Positions 12,388 through 24,200 of a stretch of DNA of 64,000 nt are shown piece by piece (the stretch's first letter is position 1; each line of letters begins with the position of its first letter). Under the pieces are notes generated by a model. The model saw only the letters and a program-made list of their open reading frames with translations. It was not told the origin of the DNA and did no database searches. Made by a program: the position numbers and the translations under genes. Source of the DNA: Alnus glutinosa (Eukaryota > Streptophyta > Magnoliopsida > Fagales > Betulaceae); contig NC_084892.1 of assembly GCF_958979055.1 (NCBI RefSeq), positions 3,427,501-3,491,500 of the forward strand, given 5' to 3'.

Positions 12388-12790
12388 AATTGATCCATAT
12401 GATTTTTTAAAAATGATAAAATTAGTCATTAAGCTTTTTCATTGTATAAAATTACTCATTCTATCCATTGTTGTTAGTAACCCATTTACAACATGTACAT
12501 CTTCCATTCATTGATGTTATCGACGGATAATGATCTTCTCCATTTCATTTGAAATGAAGATGAGTCAGTTTCTTATTTAAGACAGGTAAAATTGTCGGAA
12601 AAAAATAAAATGACAATTTTACTCTTCTTAAAATAAGGAACTGAAATGAAATGGAGATGATCATATTCCGTTACTAATGGCATTAAACCAAATGAATAAT
12701 TTTATAGCATCAAAAACTTAAGAACCAATTTTATCATTTTCAAAAACTTAAAAAGTAATTGATAAATATCAAAATGAATGGACCAATTTT
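12388..12790. mobile_element. Foldback element in the CYP18-2/ELM1 divergent promoter
   Basis: Almost the whole 400-bp segment is an inverted repeat centred near 12600. The inner arms share GACAATTTTAC/GTAAAATTGTC and the CTCCATTTCATTT motif. The outer arms share AAAATGATAAAATT and ATTGRTCCAT. The loop is only a few bases of A-rich DNA. It lies between the two start codons, ending about 240 bp from the ELM1 ATG. Confidence 0.75.
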
Positions 12791-12854
12791 GGATTTAATC
12801 TTAAGAATAATTGTTGAGAATTGAAAAAAAGTACGAAGCGCTAGGGAATCCTGA

Positions 12855-12882
12855 TGGGCCAAGTCGATGTTGGCCCAGCCCA
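12855..12882 (+). promoter_or_regulatory. Three site II-like TGGGCY elements upstream of ELM1
   Basis: TGGGCC at 12855-12860, GGCCCA at 12872-12877 and AGCCCA at 12877-12882 lie 150-175 bases before the ELM1 ATG. Site II clusters are typical of plant genes for mitochondrial proteins, which fits ELM1. The functional assignment is inference. Confidence 0.55.
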
Positions 12883-13030
12883 CTTTGCCTCCACCCAAAA
12901 GAAATAACTGAAAACGCCTGTAATTGCGAAAGACTTCCAAACCCGAAAGGACCGAAACATTGAAACGCGAACCGGGATGGATCGGATCCTCTGAAACGTA
13001 GGCGGGTACTTTAGCGTGCGGGACCGTCAG

Positions 13031-16000
13031 ATGAGACCAATCAGGCTTCCCGAACCGCCTGGCGGGTTCTCGGGCGTGCCTGAGATCTTCAAAGGTGGAG
13101 TCTACGGCACAATCAGACGGGCGGTTGTGATCGGAAACGGTTTCGCGGGCGCGGAGAATCAGAGCATTGGTTTGGTCCGTGCTCTCGGTCTCTCTGGTCG
13201 CCAATCCTTATGCGTAAGCACGTCTTACTGATTTCCCTTTTTCTTTTTCTTTATTCGTTTCATTTTTTTTTCTTCAAATATTCAATTTTTGATTGTCTGT
13301 GAATTTACGGGCTCTGTTTAGTTGTTGAGAAAAAGTAAGAAAATGTGATGGCTTTTTGGTGTATATAATATCAGAACCTCATTGCACTGAGTTTTTTAAA
13401 ATGCAAGGGATAAGCAATACTTATAAGCATATATGAATCTATGTTTGTGCATTTGGATTTCTTATTGGCATCATGACAAATATAATGCAGCGTGTTACAA
13501 GGCCAAGAGGAGGAATCAATGACTGGCTTCATTGGCTTCCAGTTTCTCTGCACAAAAAATTAGAGTTTCTCATGCGGCGAATTTGTGGCGAGTCGAGATT
13601 TGAAGTCATAGTGAAAGGGCAAAAAGTGATGCCTCTTTCTGTTGAAACAAGTGGTACTACATACTTAGCATAGTTCACTCTCAAATTATGCAGTTGATTA
13701 TGATGGATATGGTGAATTTGATTTTGATCTTAAATTGATTATATTAAAAACTGATAGTCTTTTCTGCTGACAATGGTGGTTGCAATAGGTCTCTATGATG
13801 TTCTAGAAGCTGATGCAAAGCACATTGCGAAAATGGCTCGTGAAACGTTTGAGAAGTATGCTTTGTTTTTTGTTTTTTTTTTTTTTATTTCTTTCTTTCA
13901 TTTTTCAAGAAGATCAGGATCCTCCTATTTTACGGTTAAGATTTTGTTTTTTTGCTTTTAACAATGTATATGGTGTTATTTAAATTTTTTTAAATAACAT
14001 GGCATCGTATTCTAATCTGAACCATAAAATTGAGGATCCTATTTCATTAAATAGAGTCATACTTATAAGTGTGCTTCATCATCCATTTTCCATGGTGCCT
14101 CATATAACGGAATGTAGTTCGATTTTGATGTATTAACTTATCCAAAATATCCAAAGACCACTCACATTAGTAACAATTTCGCCAGTGCTTTCTGTGTAGA
14201 CTGAAAGTTTTGCATGCTCTAGTTTACTTGATAAGTCAGCTACACACACATATATATTTGCAAAATGGAGTGTTAATTACTCATTTTGGTGCTTTTTTTT
14301 TTTTTTTTTTTACATAATGCAATTTTGGTTTTCTTTTTTGTCAGAGATGGCCCATTATTGGTGGTTGCATCTGGCCGGGATACCATCTCTATTGCGAGCT
14401 CAATAAAATGTTTAGCTCCAGATAATGTCTTTGTTGTTCAGGTTAACCTTTATCCGTTTTTCAAAAACAAAATCTTTGTTTAATTGTAATGAAAACGTGG
14501 TAGTTTTTACATGATATTGATATCAAATGTGATGCAGTTTTTGTTTTGTACAAATTTGTTTAAACTTCCATTTCATAATGATTTAGCTTGGCGTTACATA
14601 AGAAACTTGGGCGCTTTTTTGAAAAAATGTAACTTGAATTGTTAGCTAGTTTTCCTTTCAGTAGAAAGATGAATGAAGGTGTCGTGCTTGATGTTTACTA
14701 GCGACACAGGGTATCACTTTGAAACACATTTACTTTCTTTTTTAATGTGTTGATGCATGCAAACACTATGATGGCTGGTTCTTACAGTTGTCTTTGAAAA
14801 AATATTTCAGATACAACATCCAAGGTCGCATTTGAATAGGTTTGACATGGTAATTACTCCTCATCATGATTACTACCCGTTGACTCCTCATGCACAGAAG
14901 CAAATTCCTTGGTTTCTCCGCAGGTGGATAACTCCACGTGAACCTCCTGGCAAAAATGTGGTAGGTTGGGTTGCAGAATACTTGCTCAAATGGATGATCT
15001 TTGATGGTCATTAGACATTATTTGCTACTTGTGGTTAGTTGCTGCAGTGACTTATGAAGCTCACAGGTTTTTGAAATTGAATTTCAGGTTCTCACCGTGG
15101 GAGCTCTTCATCAGGCTGATTCTGCTGCTCTTAGAAGTGCTGCTTCAGCCTGGCATGATGAATTGGCACCGCTTCCAAAGCCCTTGCTTGTGGTCAATGT
15201 TGGAGGGCCTACAAGTAATTTTCTTGCACCTAAAACCTGTCAAAAATTTTTGCTCATATCAAATTCCAATTTGATTGAAGTTAGAGGAATCTAATTCCCA
15301 TGCATTGAGTACTGGGATCGTTTTTAGACTGGTTTTCTACATCAGGAACTCTGGTTATGTCAATGATATAGTATGCCTGCAAGAATTACTAATTTGTTTC
15401 AAAAAAATTACTCTTGAACCCCTCTTCTTTTTACACTGTTCCCGGTGTACCTTCTATTTTAAATATTGCCATATCACATATCCTTAATATTTTTCCTAGG
15501 AAACTGTGCATATGGCATAGATCTTGCAAAGAATTTAGCAGCTATGCTGCAGAATGTACTTTGGAGTTGTGGAAGCATCGGGATATCTTTCTCTAGAAGA
15601 ACTCCTGAGAAGGTATATATGCCTTAACAATTTCTTTTGAAGATCTTATCGATTGTTATGCACTTATTCTCGGTTCTGTTATTAACAGGTGTCCAAAATT
15701 CTAGTACGAGAATTTAGTACTAATCCTAAGGTTTTCATTTGGGATGGTGAAGGTACTAAGCTGCTACAGCTGTAGATAGAATTATTAATTATTTTTTTAA
15801 GTATATTTCCTTAGAAGGAAGATTAGTTGACATGTATTTATGTAATGCTGCTTAGGTCCAAATCCACATATGGGGCATCTAGCTTGGGCTGATGCTTTTG
15901 TCATCACAGCTGATTCAGTAAGTATGTTGAGTGAGGCTTGCAGTACTGGGTATGTTTATAGTATGATGATGAGGATTAGCCTCTTGACAGTTGTTGGTTA

Positions 16001-16661
16001 AGTTATTCTTTTGAACTGAAGCTCATGTGTTTTAATAATGTTTTATTTTGGCAATAGGAAGCCTGTTTACGTAATTGGTGCTGAGCTGTGTACATGGAAG
16101 TTTGCTGACTTCCAGAAGTCTCTTCAAGAGCGAGGAGTTGTTCGACCGTTCACTGGTAAAGAGGATGTAAGTTGCCAGTTTTCTGCTGAAATGTTGCGTT
16201 TTACCTCAGTATTGTTACATACCTTATTTATCCAAAAGTTGGTCTGCGTGAAGAGAATTATCTCACAACAGCTGTTTTGAATCTAATTTTAGCTTCTTGT
16301 TTTCTCTCAATGTTCAGTATGGCTCTCAAGTTAGTTCATTTTCCAGTTCGATGAACTTAACTTTATATTATTCTTTAAAAATCAGAAAGTAAATCAACAA
16401 GCATGTGGACAAATGAGAAACATTAGTGTAATCAGCTCTTATAGGATAGAACAACACTGCTGCTGCACAAGTAAATGCATATGTGCCTAGGACTACGTCG
16501 CACCAATCACATGTTCAATAAAATTAACATTCATTTACAATATGTCATTTGATTTACAGATATCGGAGAGCTGGAGCTATCCTCCGCTTAATGATACCAC
16601 AGAGGCTGCTAGTCATGTGAATTTGGCGCTTGCTGAGCGTGGATGGAGTATATGCACATAA
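13031..16661 (+). CDS. ELM1: Mitochondrial fission protein ELM1
   Basis: Eleven exons join in frame: 13031-13213, 13491-13653, 13789-13855, 14345-14441, 14811-14960, 15088-15214, 15500-15612, 15689-15752, 15856-15949, 16058-16166 and 16560-16661. They give 422 residues, close to the roughly 427 of Arabidopsis ELM1. The ATG at 13031 opens MRPIRLPEPP, like known ELM1 N-termini. Landmarks in order are RRAVVIGNGFAGAENQ, RVTRPRGGINDWLHWLPV, LLVVASGRDTISIASSI, RFDMVITPHHDYYPLTP, SAWHDELAPLPKPLLVVN, GHLAWADAFVITADSVSM, GKPVYVIGAE and ESWSYPPLND. ELM1 (DUF1022, with a glycosyltransferase-B-like look) sits on the mitochondrial surface and recruits dynamin DRP3A/3B for fission (family knowledge). No frameshift was seen. 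Arabidopsis has an additional paralogue (At5g06180-type), so this could be either form. Confidence 0.95.
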
Positions 16662-17934
16662 TAGGTTTTCTAACGTTTGGTCACTGAGCCCAGTAGTGTT
16701 CCAGAGGTCGGAACTGCCGCCAACCAGAACCGGCGTTCTACGTGGTTTTTACTAATCGACACCTAGAAGCGGTATCTCACCTGGTTTACCGATTGAGAAA
16801 AGCTGTTAACTCTTACCAGATTGACCAATTTTGGTTGCTCACTGTGTTAGTGTACTTTTAATTGATTCTGGCACACCTTGTTTGTTGTTCCATACAAAAA
16901 GGGATTTTGAATTGTTTGGGAGCATTGCAATGAAAAGTAGCAGAGCAGCCTGTTTTGTACATTAGAAAAAGTGAATTATACTACTTGTTCAACAGAAAAG
17001 ATGTGTATGACGATGTGTAATTTATTTTGTCTTAAGCTGATCAAAGTTTATGCTCTTTGCTTATATAGCGAATGGATTCCAAGGCCTCCTAGTGTTCAAA
17101 TTATCTTGATGCATTTTCATGAAAAAATGAGAATATGATGTCCTAAAGACAGATGTCAATTTAATTCCTCTAATCAGTTTGAGAAAAAAACTAGTTGGAA
17201 AACTTTGCCCTATTTCATGAGGTTAATTACGTTTTCACCAAAGAGAGGTATTATTGTTAAAGTTTAAGCTTAAGCTTTTGGGATAATTAATGATTTAACA
17301 TGATATTAAAGTAAATGTCTGAATTCGAACCCTAATTCTACCGTTTGCTCATTATTTCAATTAAATATATTTCACTCATGGGAAATTACTTGTCAAGGAT
17401 AATTTTAAGCTCACATGTGAATTTTAATCTTTTAGAATAATTGGTGATTAAACAATGGTTGACCATATAAAAGAGAAATTAAGAATATAAAAATCACCCG
17501 ATTAATGCTCCTGCAGTCATAACCTTAAAAGAATGCATATATTGTTTCTTTTCTTTTAATAATGTGGCTTTAACTAAAAAATAAGGATAAAGGGAAACGA
17601 CTTTGAAGTGGGGTGGGAAGGGACCGTGCAATATTCACTGTTGGATTAGCGAGGCTACGTGGTTTAGTTGACTGATTAGGAGAATAACAAAACTTTTTGT
17701 TAATTATAGCAGGTGGGCATTTTAACTTAAATTATATTAAGACCCCACCTCAGATTCTCACTTTCTCTCTTCTCCACTATATGGTTCTACGAAAAAGCAA
17801 TAGTATGACATACTAAAAATGACAAAGAACAGACTAACTACAATCACTCACTACTCCATCATCTCCATCTGGACCATGATTTTACGAAATTTCTATCATA
17901 TCCAACCTGTGACTCTGACAAAATATAATGATAA

Positions 17935-18050
17935 AAGAAAAATGTTTCAAATATTATAGTTTTTACTACAATTTTCTTATAAATTGAGGTGACAATACAT
18001 AATTGATTAAATGATTAATAGTATATAGTTAACAACTCAACCATCAACTA
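17935..18050. mobile_element. MITE copy, family with 'TTACTACAA...AATTGA..TG' motif
   Basis: Contains TAGTTTTTACTACAA followed by CTTATAAATTGAGGTGACAA and ATTGATTAAATG. The same arrangement appears at about 36485-36600, 46755-46860 and 47645-47735. Short, AT-rich and non-coding. Confidence 0.45.
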
Positions 18051-18277
18051 ATTAATTAAGCTGAGTGGTCTTTGGGGGGCAATAGCATTCCCAAGTTCTA
18101 ACTGGTCCCATATTTTATTTTATTTTTTAAAAAAAACCTATATAAATTATTCTAAAATTAATTTGTTGCCTTCATAAAGTTTTTTTTTATTTTTTTTTTT
18201 ATTTTTAAGTTTTGCTCCCTACACCCAAACAAATTTTAGTTCCGCCCATAGTAGTTAGGCTTTTTTGCTTAATATTG

Positions 18278-18452
18278 CACCAATGAGAAATATTAAATAC
18301 TACACCCTTATGATCATTCCACTCTGTTGATATGGCAGTGCCATCAACACTTTGATTTTTTTTTTTTTTTTTTCTTTTAACAATGGCTAATGGGTACTGT
18401 TACATTAGTGAGATGTAAGTGTAGTATATATATGTAGCATTGCTCTTTACTA
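18278..18452. mobile_element. MITE-like inverted repeat
   Basis: The left part reads AGAAATATTAAATACTACACCC. The right part on the minus strand reads AGCAATGCTACATATATATACTACAC. The interior has a T-run. It lies about 390 bp upstream of the CASP start. Ends are approximate. Confidence 0.4.
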
Positions 18453-18711
18453 ATTATAAAGTACATATTAGTTTATAAATGATCACTTTATGATAAAAGT
18501 TGTAGTAGCCGTATAAGCACTCAACCATAAAATTATCTTATGAATATGTTGGAAATGGTTGACTTGATTATTGAAGTTGGAGCAACTAAATTTATGTCCA
18601 TCTCCCTGTCATGCATCTCTACTTGCTTTGTGATCAAAAAGTGAATTCGATAAAGTGGAAATGGTTAGCAACTTCCCTACTTCCCCCTGGCTCCTTTGTC
18701 ATGAGTCTCTC

Positions 18712-18718
18712 TATATAA
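18712..18718 (+). promoter_or_regulatory. TATA box of the CASP gene
   Basis: TATATAA lies 122 bases before the CASP ATG in CTCTCTATATAAGC. A transcription start near 18745 and a 5' UTR with CT-rich runs just before the ATG would fit. Confidence 0.6.
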
Positions 18719-18839
18719 GCTTCATTCGCTAAGCCATTCTCATCAGCAGCAGCTTCTGAGTCTTTCTCTTTCAGCTAGCTATTCTCATCACAAGCTTTTA
18801 GTTCTCAGTCTCTATCTCTCTCTCTGTTTCTACAGAAAA

Positions 18840-19771
18840 ATGAGGAGCGGTGATTCAACCACAATTGATGTTCCAGAGTCAAGCGCAGCTTATAAAGGAA
18901 AAACACCTCTTGTGGCTGTTGTTTCCAAGCAGAAGGGTGGATGGAAAAGGGGAGTTTCCATATTCGACTTCCTTCTTAGGATAGGGGCTATAACAGCTGC
19001 TCTAGCCGCCGCGTCCACCATGGGTACTAGTCAGGAAACCCTTCCCTTCTTCACCCAGTTCTTCCAGTTCCAAGCCAGTTATGATGATTTGCCCACTTTC
19101 CAGTATGTGATTTTCATTCTCTTTCTCTCTATCTAGCTCTATTTGTATTTTTATTTTAATAACCGGGTACATGTCCGATTAATTTCTTGGATACCGTGCA
19201 AAGTGCTCCCTCAACACGACTCAGCTAAAACTCAAACTTTAGCATATGGGCGTGACACCAAAGAATTGTTTCCACTCGAGCCAACCCTTTTGGTTAATTT
19301 AGCTAAATTTTTTCCACTGCTACAAATGTTTTAAGACTTGAAAATATGCAGGTTTTTCGTGATTGCAATGGCGATAGTCGGTGGCTACCTAGTCCTTTCC
19401 CTTCCCTTCTCCATAGTATCCATCGTTCGCCCCCATGCAGTCGGACCAAGACTGCTCCTACTCATTTTCGACACAGTAATAAAACCTCTCTAACCATTTA
19501 TATATATATATCCCCATCACGTTCTTCATTAAATCTGACAAGAAAATGCTTTCAGGTGGCGCTTACTCTAAACACTTCTGCTGCTGCTGCGGCTGCGGCA
19601 ATAGTCTACTTGGCTCACAATGGCAATTCCAACACGAACTGGCTTGCCATCTGCCAGCAATTTGGTGATTTCTGCCAGGCAGTGAGCGGGGCTGTGGTGG
19701 CGTCCTTCATTTCGGTGGTTGTGTTCATGTTCCTGATTCTGCTGTCTGCTTTGGCCATCCGAAAGCCTTGA
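18840..19771 (+). CDS. CASP: Casparian strip membrane domain protein (CASP)
   Basis: Exons 18840-19102, 19352-19475 and 19556-19771 give 200 residues, the family's usual size. There are four predicted membrane segments: about 39-62, 89-113, a third around the Ala-rich stretch ([20 protein letters not shown]), and a C-terminal Val/Leu-rich segment ending [10 protein letters not shown]. Arg47 in segment 1 and the Asp of IFDT at the start of segment 3 are the conserved charged pair. The first extracellular loop carries ETLPFFTQF (66-74), the signature of true CASPs rather than CASP-like proteins. The second loop has [15 protein letters not shown] with two Cys. CASPs form the endodermal plasma-membrane scaffold that places lignin-depositing enzymes at the Casparian strip (family knowledge). 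Root endodermis expression is expected. I cannot assign a CASP number. Confidence 0.95.
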
Positions 19772-20446
19772 TCAAGATCAATGACCGCCAGCAGCAGCTT
19801 TTCAAATAAATCTAGTGTTGTATTGTTGTTTATGAAGTTATTTAATTGGATGTTTCTTTCAACTACTCCTCGTTGTGTGAGTTTGTATCACGTATGCCAA
19901 GTGTTGTATTGAAAATTATTTGACTATTTCCAGTCCAATTGTTGCTTTCCAGCCCATATATGCTTTTGGTTTTTGCTTTCATGCATGTCTGATCCTACCT
20001 CCCAATCCTTACAATATGGATGATGATCAACTCATTAGGACGAAAATGAAGATTTGCTCAAATAAATAAATAAATATTTGAAGAACCCACAAAAAAAAAA
20101 AAAAAAATGGTTGAAAACTATTCACATCATAAGAATATTTTTATATATATTTCATAATTAAAAATCAATCTACATATTTTTATAGACTCGTCATATATTG
20201 TTACAAATTTTTTCTCTTATATGTATATCATTAACTAATAAATAACAGCTCTTTTTATATTATAATTAATGTTTTAATTTTGTAACATTATTCTCTCTAT
20301 TTTAAGTGAAATGGAGAAGATTTATTTTACCGTTAATATTTTATTTTGTTATATTTAACGGTATACATGACTTCAATTCACGTAATTTTTTTTCTTCCTT
20401 AAATGATGTAACAATATATTCATCATTTACGTAGTATTACATTAAT
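19772..20446. other. Spacer downstream of CASP
   Basis: CASP 3' UTR followed by very AT-rich DNA, with an A-run at about 20090-20107. I see no gene. Confidence 0.5.
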
Positions 20447-20578
20447 TTTTTGTTAGGCTTATGCTTAGTTGCAGTTATTGTGGGTCCTGTTTTTTATTTT
20501 TTGGACGTGGTCCAGTCTTTTTGGGTTGTATTGGTGTTGTTCTTGTTCTATAAAAATTTTGATTCATCTAAAAAAAAG
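20447..20578 (+). mobile_element. 5'-truncated LINE tail with 9-bp target duplication
   Basis: A 132-bp segment ending TTTTGATTCATCTAAAAAAAAG, a typical plant LINE 3' tail. It is flanked by the direct repeat TACATTAAT (20438-20446 and 20579-20587). Nothing coding remains. Confidence 0.7.
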
Positions 20579-20946
20579 TACATTAATAAATATGTAAAAT
20601 AGAACCATAAAATAGATTATCGATGAAGTGGATAAGATCATAAACCTTTAATTTCAGTCTTCAAGTATTTAAATCAACAGGTAATAATTATCATTTATTT
20701 TAAATGATAATTAATTTTATTTTCATAAACTAATTAACTCTAAGTAAAAAAAACCCCAAAACAATAATCTATCACCAATCATGACATCGTATTATTTTAA
20801 GATGTAGAAGGCAGATTTATTTTTTTATAGATATTTTGTAGATGGTTATAGAATAATGTGGTAGTAAAAATTAATTATTAATTTTTTTTTACGTACTTTT
20901 TTTATTCGAAGGCTGATTTCTACTTAATTTGGTAAATAGAAAGATA

Positions 20947-21060
20947 GAACAAGGTTATTTTGGTACTTAAGTCAGCCGACTAGCCTTTTACTTTTTTGGT
21001 AACTATAAAAATCGAACAAGGTTATATTGGTAATTAACTCGGCCGGCTACGAAGTAATTG
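20947..21060 (+). promoter_or_regulatory. DCP1 upstream direct repeats
   Basis: GAACAAGGTTATTTTGGTA at 20947 is repeated as GAACAAGGTTATATTGGTA at 21014, a 67-base period. Each copy is followed by a CAGCCGACTAGCC/CGGCCGGCTACG-like GC-rich motif. The repeats end about 140 bp before the DCP1 ATG and so lie in its proximal promoter. The function is unknown. Confidence 0.5.
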
Positions 21061-21202
21061 AAATCTACGTGCGTCTCCAGAGGAACTCACGTGCTACTCT
21101 CTCTCTCTCTCTCCAATAACTTTCCCGGGAAAGTGAATCGAAAGGAAAATCCAGAAAGAAAAGAAAAATCAGATTTAGGGTTTTTCCCTGTGCAGGGAGA
21201 GT

Positions 21203-24200
21203 ATGTCTCAGACCGGAAAATTGATGCCCAATCTCGACCAGCAGAGCACCAAAATGCTCAATCTCACCGTGCTCCAGAGAATGGACCCCTTCATCGAAGA
21301 GATTCTCATCACCGCGGCGCACGTTACGTTCTATGCGTTCAACATCGAGAGCAGCCAATGGGTTCGTTTCTCATTTTTTATTTTTGCTCCCCGTTTGGTT
21401 GCTAAGAAATTGTAGGAAAGCAGAACGGTAGGATTTTTGAATCTTAGGTTTCTCGTATTTGGTGATCTAACAAGTAACAAACCTTAACTGAACTGTGCCT
21501 GATACAATCATTTGGCTTACTTATGCCATTTAGGAAAGCAATTGAATACGAAGTGTTTTATTTTTCTCTGTTGTTTAATTATTATTTCTAAAAATAAAAT
21601 TGGGCGGTTGCAGAGTCGCAAAGACGTAGAAGGATCTCTTTTTGTCGTTAAAAGGTATTAATTTTTGCTTTCATTTATTTTCATTGTGTGCGTTATGCTG
21701 TTTATGTAGTTTTGATTTTTTGATTCTTGATTTTTAGTTCATTTGTTGTGTTAAGAGTTCATGTGGTGATATTCGTAAATTGGCTGGCTAATGCTAATGC
21801 TAATGCTAATGCTGTTGTTTTCTGTTTTTGTAATTGTTTTTAGGAATACTCAACCTCGGTTCCAATTCATTGTAATGAATCGGCGTAACACAGGTTCAGA
21901 TTTTTAATTTTACGCTTTTATTGTGTTAAAGGCGATGATATTTATGCTGCTTAAATGGATATGAATTATGTCAATCAATATTGATTGCAGATACATGATT
22001 TTTTTTTTGTCCCAATGTTTGGTGAACCTTGGTAGTTCTTTCATAGAGTAGAAAAATCAAAGGCCCATTTGATATCAAGTGGAGCGTGGTGGATTATTTG
22101 ATTTTCTTCAATACAGTGATTAAGGACGACTATGTATTTTCCATTATCCATCTACAAGAAGACTCTTTAGTCCCTTACTGGCTGTACCTCACTTAGTATA
22201 ACCATAGCAAACAAACCAAGGAAGTTGCCGGAAAGAACCATGTAATAACATGATTATTAAGCAGTGTATCCTCCAAGCTGGTAGCTTGATTTGAGAGTTC
22301 AAATCCACCAGCACTTGGATGCCTGCCAGAAATAATGCTACACTCATTTAGTTTCCTTGTTTTACTCCTTGGGAATACCTGCATAGATGTTAGCTGGGTC
22401 TTGGCATCTCTTTGTCTTATCTCTGTTTTCATTTAAACCTTTTCTGTTAACAGATAACCTAGTGGAGAATCTTTTGGGAGATTTTGAGTATGAACTTCAA
22501 GTTCCATATCTGTTGTACCGGAATGCTTCCCAAGAGGTTAATGGTATTTGGTTTTACAATCCACAGGAGTGTAAGGATGTTGGAAACCTATTTACTAGGT
22601 ATTTTCCTTATCTAGCCCAATTACTTGAATTTTTGGTTATTAACTCCTTGTTTAAACATCCCAGTTTGTATTGCATATTGATGGACATAGCAATGTGGAT
22701 AACTACATGAGGGACTTATCTTTAGAAGAAAAAGATGTATCTGTAGTTAAGAGAACACTTTTCTTTTCTTTTCTTTTCTTTTTTTTTGGGGGGGGGGAAG
22801 AGACAAATAATATTCCTTGTACAGGCTACAAGTTGTTTGAGCTGTCTTGTAGTAGTAGCTGAATACATAGTTAATACCAAAAGGGAGAAAAAGATGCGAG
22901 GTAAACAGGAATAATGGTCTACTACCCTCGTAAAAAGACACAGGATATATTTTGAATATTTCCTACAAATGTGCGTTGTGCTACCAGTTTGACCCTAAAA
23001 GAAACATTTTAGTTCTTTGGTTTCAAATGTTGTGGGTCTTAGTAGTGTTTATTGACCAATTTAGAACATGTAAAAGAAGTGGTAATGGGCATTAGAAAAT
23101 TAGGGCAATAGGCAAATGAATTACCAATAATAATAAGCTTGATTGGAGATTGAAATGTAGCCATGAAGTAGTTGCAATAATTATTAATGAACTATGAGGG
23201 ATATTTAGGGAGATGTTACATGGTGTCTAGAGATGTAATTTGAGTTGACAGAACTGTAGGGTGGGCTACTCTTGGGTTATATTTATGAGATGCTTTAGAA
23301 TCTTAAGGTTATGGTATGAGGAGGCTAACACAATGTCTATGGGATTTGACTTTACTGTCTAGGACTAAATAGTAGAAATAATGAAAACTGATGGTCCTGT
23401 TATGGATTATCTATAAGGAGGTAAAAGTTCAAGAGGATGTTACCAACATAGTTGAGTAGGACGGACACTTATCCCAAAGAAATAAAAAAGTTAAGAGGAT
23501 GATGGCTAATCAGTAACTATAGCCTGTAGTGGGGGCAGGAGCAAATAATTGGAAGTTTAAAAAAGTCTTGAGCCTCAAGATGCATGCTTGCATGTATCTG
23601 TAAAACATCATGTGTATTTTTTTATATTTACATGTGTTTTTATATAAAGTATGTAATAGTACATAGAGAGCGAGAGTTGTGTTGAAAAATAATTAGATGC
23701 ATATATTTGAAATTCTTTGTACTCCATATACCAATTTCTCATTTATGTTAATGCATGTTTTTGTTGTATGTTTGTATTTTTAACCAAACTTGGATTCTAT
23801 GCTTATGTTGTATAAAGGAATTACATTATAATTCTGCAAATGTGATCAAGATGTATAATTAGTAGATACCTTATATATTGCATTTTTATGTTTTCTTTCT
23901 ACAGGATTCTTAATGCGTATTCAAAAGTTCCTTCAAAGTTGAAAGTATCTTCAAGCAAAAGGTAACTATAAAAATAATAAAACTAACAATAATACTTATT
24001 ACTGTAATAACTGTAATATTGATAATGATTTTGTTTCAAAACGATTGTGCTTCTAATATATTTATGATTTCCAGGTTAGTGCTTGGGTATTCACAAAATT
24101 TGCATTACATTGTGTTGTGTGATATAGTATTATAGTAATATTTGCTGCTAGCATAAATTGTTCATATTGATTGCAAACTGTGCCATAACATCGTGACTAA

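Larger units (their letters stand above)
16662..18711. other. ELM1-CASP intergenic region
   Basis: Holds the ELM1 3' UTR and the upstream region of CASP. Around 17265-17370 there is a decayed repeat in which GATTTAACATGATATTAAAG is followed by GAATTCGAACCCT, resembling the A- and B-box parts of a tRNA-Met-derived SINE. A MITE-like copy lies at about 17935-18050 and another at 18278-18452. No gene is seen. Confidence 0.5.

Noticed and set aside
13016-13030. Extension of ELM1 upstream of its ATG (MRDRQ...)
   Set aside because: It needs a GTG start; the ATG at 13031 matches known ELM1 N-termini.
22193-22432. GAGTTCAAATCC in DCP1 intron 3 as a SINE B box
   Set aside because: No convincing A box or poly(A) end at suitable distance.
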